Origin: Desulfarculus baarsii DSM 2075
GTDB lineage: Bacteria > Desulfobacterota > Desulfarculia > Desulfarculales > Desulfarculaceae
Assembly (NCBI RefSeq): GCF_000143965.1
Contig: NC_014365.1
Span: 3,437,501-3,501,500, forward strand
Reading direction: 5' to 3'
Length of the DNA stretch: 64,000 bases
Every line of letters starts with the position of its first letter. The first letter of the stretch is position 1. This document shows positions 61,956-64,000 of the stretch, piece after piece. Below the pieces are notes generated by a model that was not told the DNA's origin, did no database searches, and saw nothing but the letters and a program-made list of their open reading frames with translations. A program made the position numbers and the translations under genes.

Positions 61956-62011
61956 CCGACTTTTTCCTATCATTGACTAGGCCTTTTGCCTGGCTCGGCG
62001 GGCGATCGCGT

Positions 62012-62467
62012 TCAGCGGCGCAGGGCGCGCTCCATCTCGCGCTGCTGGTCACGCTCCTTGATCGAGGCGCGTTTATCGTGCAATTTCTTGCCCTTGGCCA
62101 GGGCAAGCTCTACCTTGGCCCGGCCGTTTTTGAAGTATAACGCCAGCGGGATCAGGCTGTTGCCCTGCTCCTGGGTCTTGCTGGCCAGCTTGGCGATCTC
62201 GCGCTTGTGCAAGAGCAGCTTGCGCTGACGGGTGGGCTCGTGGTTGTCGTAGTAGGCGAAGGGATAGGCCTGGATCTGGCAATTGACCAACCACAGCTCG
62301 CCGTTTTTGATCTTGGCGTAGGCGTCGACCAGGCTGGCCTTGCCCAGGCGCAACGATTTGACCTCGGTGCCGGTGAGGACCATGCCGGCCTCGAAGCGGT
62401 CGCCCAGTTCGTAGTTGAACCGCGCCTTGCGGTTGACGGCGATGATTTTGACGCCAGTTCCGGCCAT
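62012..62467 (-). CDS. smpB: SsrA-binding protein
   Basis: A 151-residue SmpB, the partner of tmRNA in ribosome rescue. The sequence [15 protein letters not shown] and [18 protein letters not shown] begins the OB barrel; [38 protein letters not shown] and [10 protein letters not shown]-like [15 protein letters not shown] follow, ending in the basic tail REMERALRR. Start ATG 62467, 11 bases after the ptsI stop. No ssrA gene is visible in the window. Confidence 0.95.
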   Translation of the reverse strand: MAGTGVKIIAVNRKARFNYELGDRFEAGMVLTGTEVKSLRLGKASLVDAYAKIKNGELWLVNCQIQAYPFAYYDNHEPTRQRKLLLHKREIAKLASKTQEQGNSLIPLALYFKNGRAKVELALAKGKKLHDKRASIKERDQQREMERALRR

Positions 62468-62478
62468 GTCGCCCGCGC

Positions 62479-64000
<1,522 letters not shown>

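Noticed and set aside
61870-62011. tmRNA (ssrA) gene near smpB
   Set aside because: The gap is too short and holds only the mnmA promoter. No tRNA-like ends are visible.

Overview
The window is GC-rich chromosomal DNA with bacterial gene density. It carries Gram-negative markers: a Kdo transferase, an arabinose-5-phosphate isomerase, an MltF-type lytic transglycosylase and periplasmic binding proteins. It also carries genes common in anaerobic Desulfobacterota: a ResB/CcsA cytochrome c assembly pair, a YedF selenium-metabolism protein, and the DUF39 plus NIL-ferredoxin homocysteine pathway. A Desulfarculus-like sulfate reducer fits best. That is inference from gene content; no rRNA gene is present to confirm it.

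Layout. 1-5 kb: surface polysaccharide genes (two family-4 glycosyltransferases, then an AT-richer pair encoding a polysaccharide deacetylase and a GNAT acyltransferase). 5-10.3 kb: a metallo-beta-lactamase-fold hydrolase, a secreted tectonin-like propeller, MltF, speD-speE and ihfA. 10.5-16 kb: small uncharacterised genes, an M42 aminopeptidase, a membrane-anchored GDPD phosphodiesterase and a class IV aminotransferase. 16-18.5 kb: a glycerol-3-phosphate acyltransferase fused to a GpsA-like domain that has lost its expected lysines. 18.7-21.1 kb: a repeat-rich gap holding a complete IS481-family element (terminal inverted repeats, 7-bp target duplication), a 184-bp tandem repeat and three perfect triloop hairpins. 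21.1-33.3 kb: a long leftward gene run waaA-unknown-carA-carB-purF-kdsD-resB-ccsA. 33.5-42 kb: a leftward beta-oxidation operon with peroxisome-like SDR-SCP2 multidomain enzymes and a TetR regulator whose probable operator occurs twice. 42.2-44.2 kb: a phospholipase-A2-like putative toxin followed by four tandem paralogous small membrane proteins. 44.4-47.2 kb: a HEAT-repeat protein. 47.2-51.9 kb: a complete branched-chain amino acid ABC transporter. 52-57 kb: a DUF1343 exo-muramidase, a candidate leader RNA, then asparaginase, an FdhD-like protein without its cysteines, a PH-like protein and YedF. 57-64 kb: DUF3795, a methyltransferase, the sulfur operon mnmA-rrf2-DUF39-NIL ferredoxin, smpB and ptsI (cut by the window end).

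The main candidates for undescribed biology are: (1) the PLA2-like protein with its four-copy membrane gene array, which looks like a toxin with amplified immunity genes; (2) the HMG-CoA-synthase-like/DUF35/SDR/SCP2 four-domain fusion, in which all three HMGS catalytic positions are substituted; (3) the acyltransferase/pseudo-GpsA fusion; and (4) the noncoding repeat and hairpin region beside the IS element.
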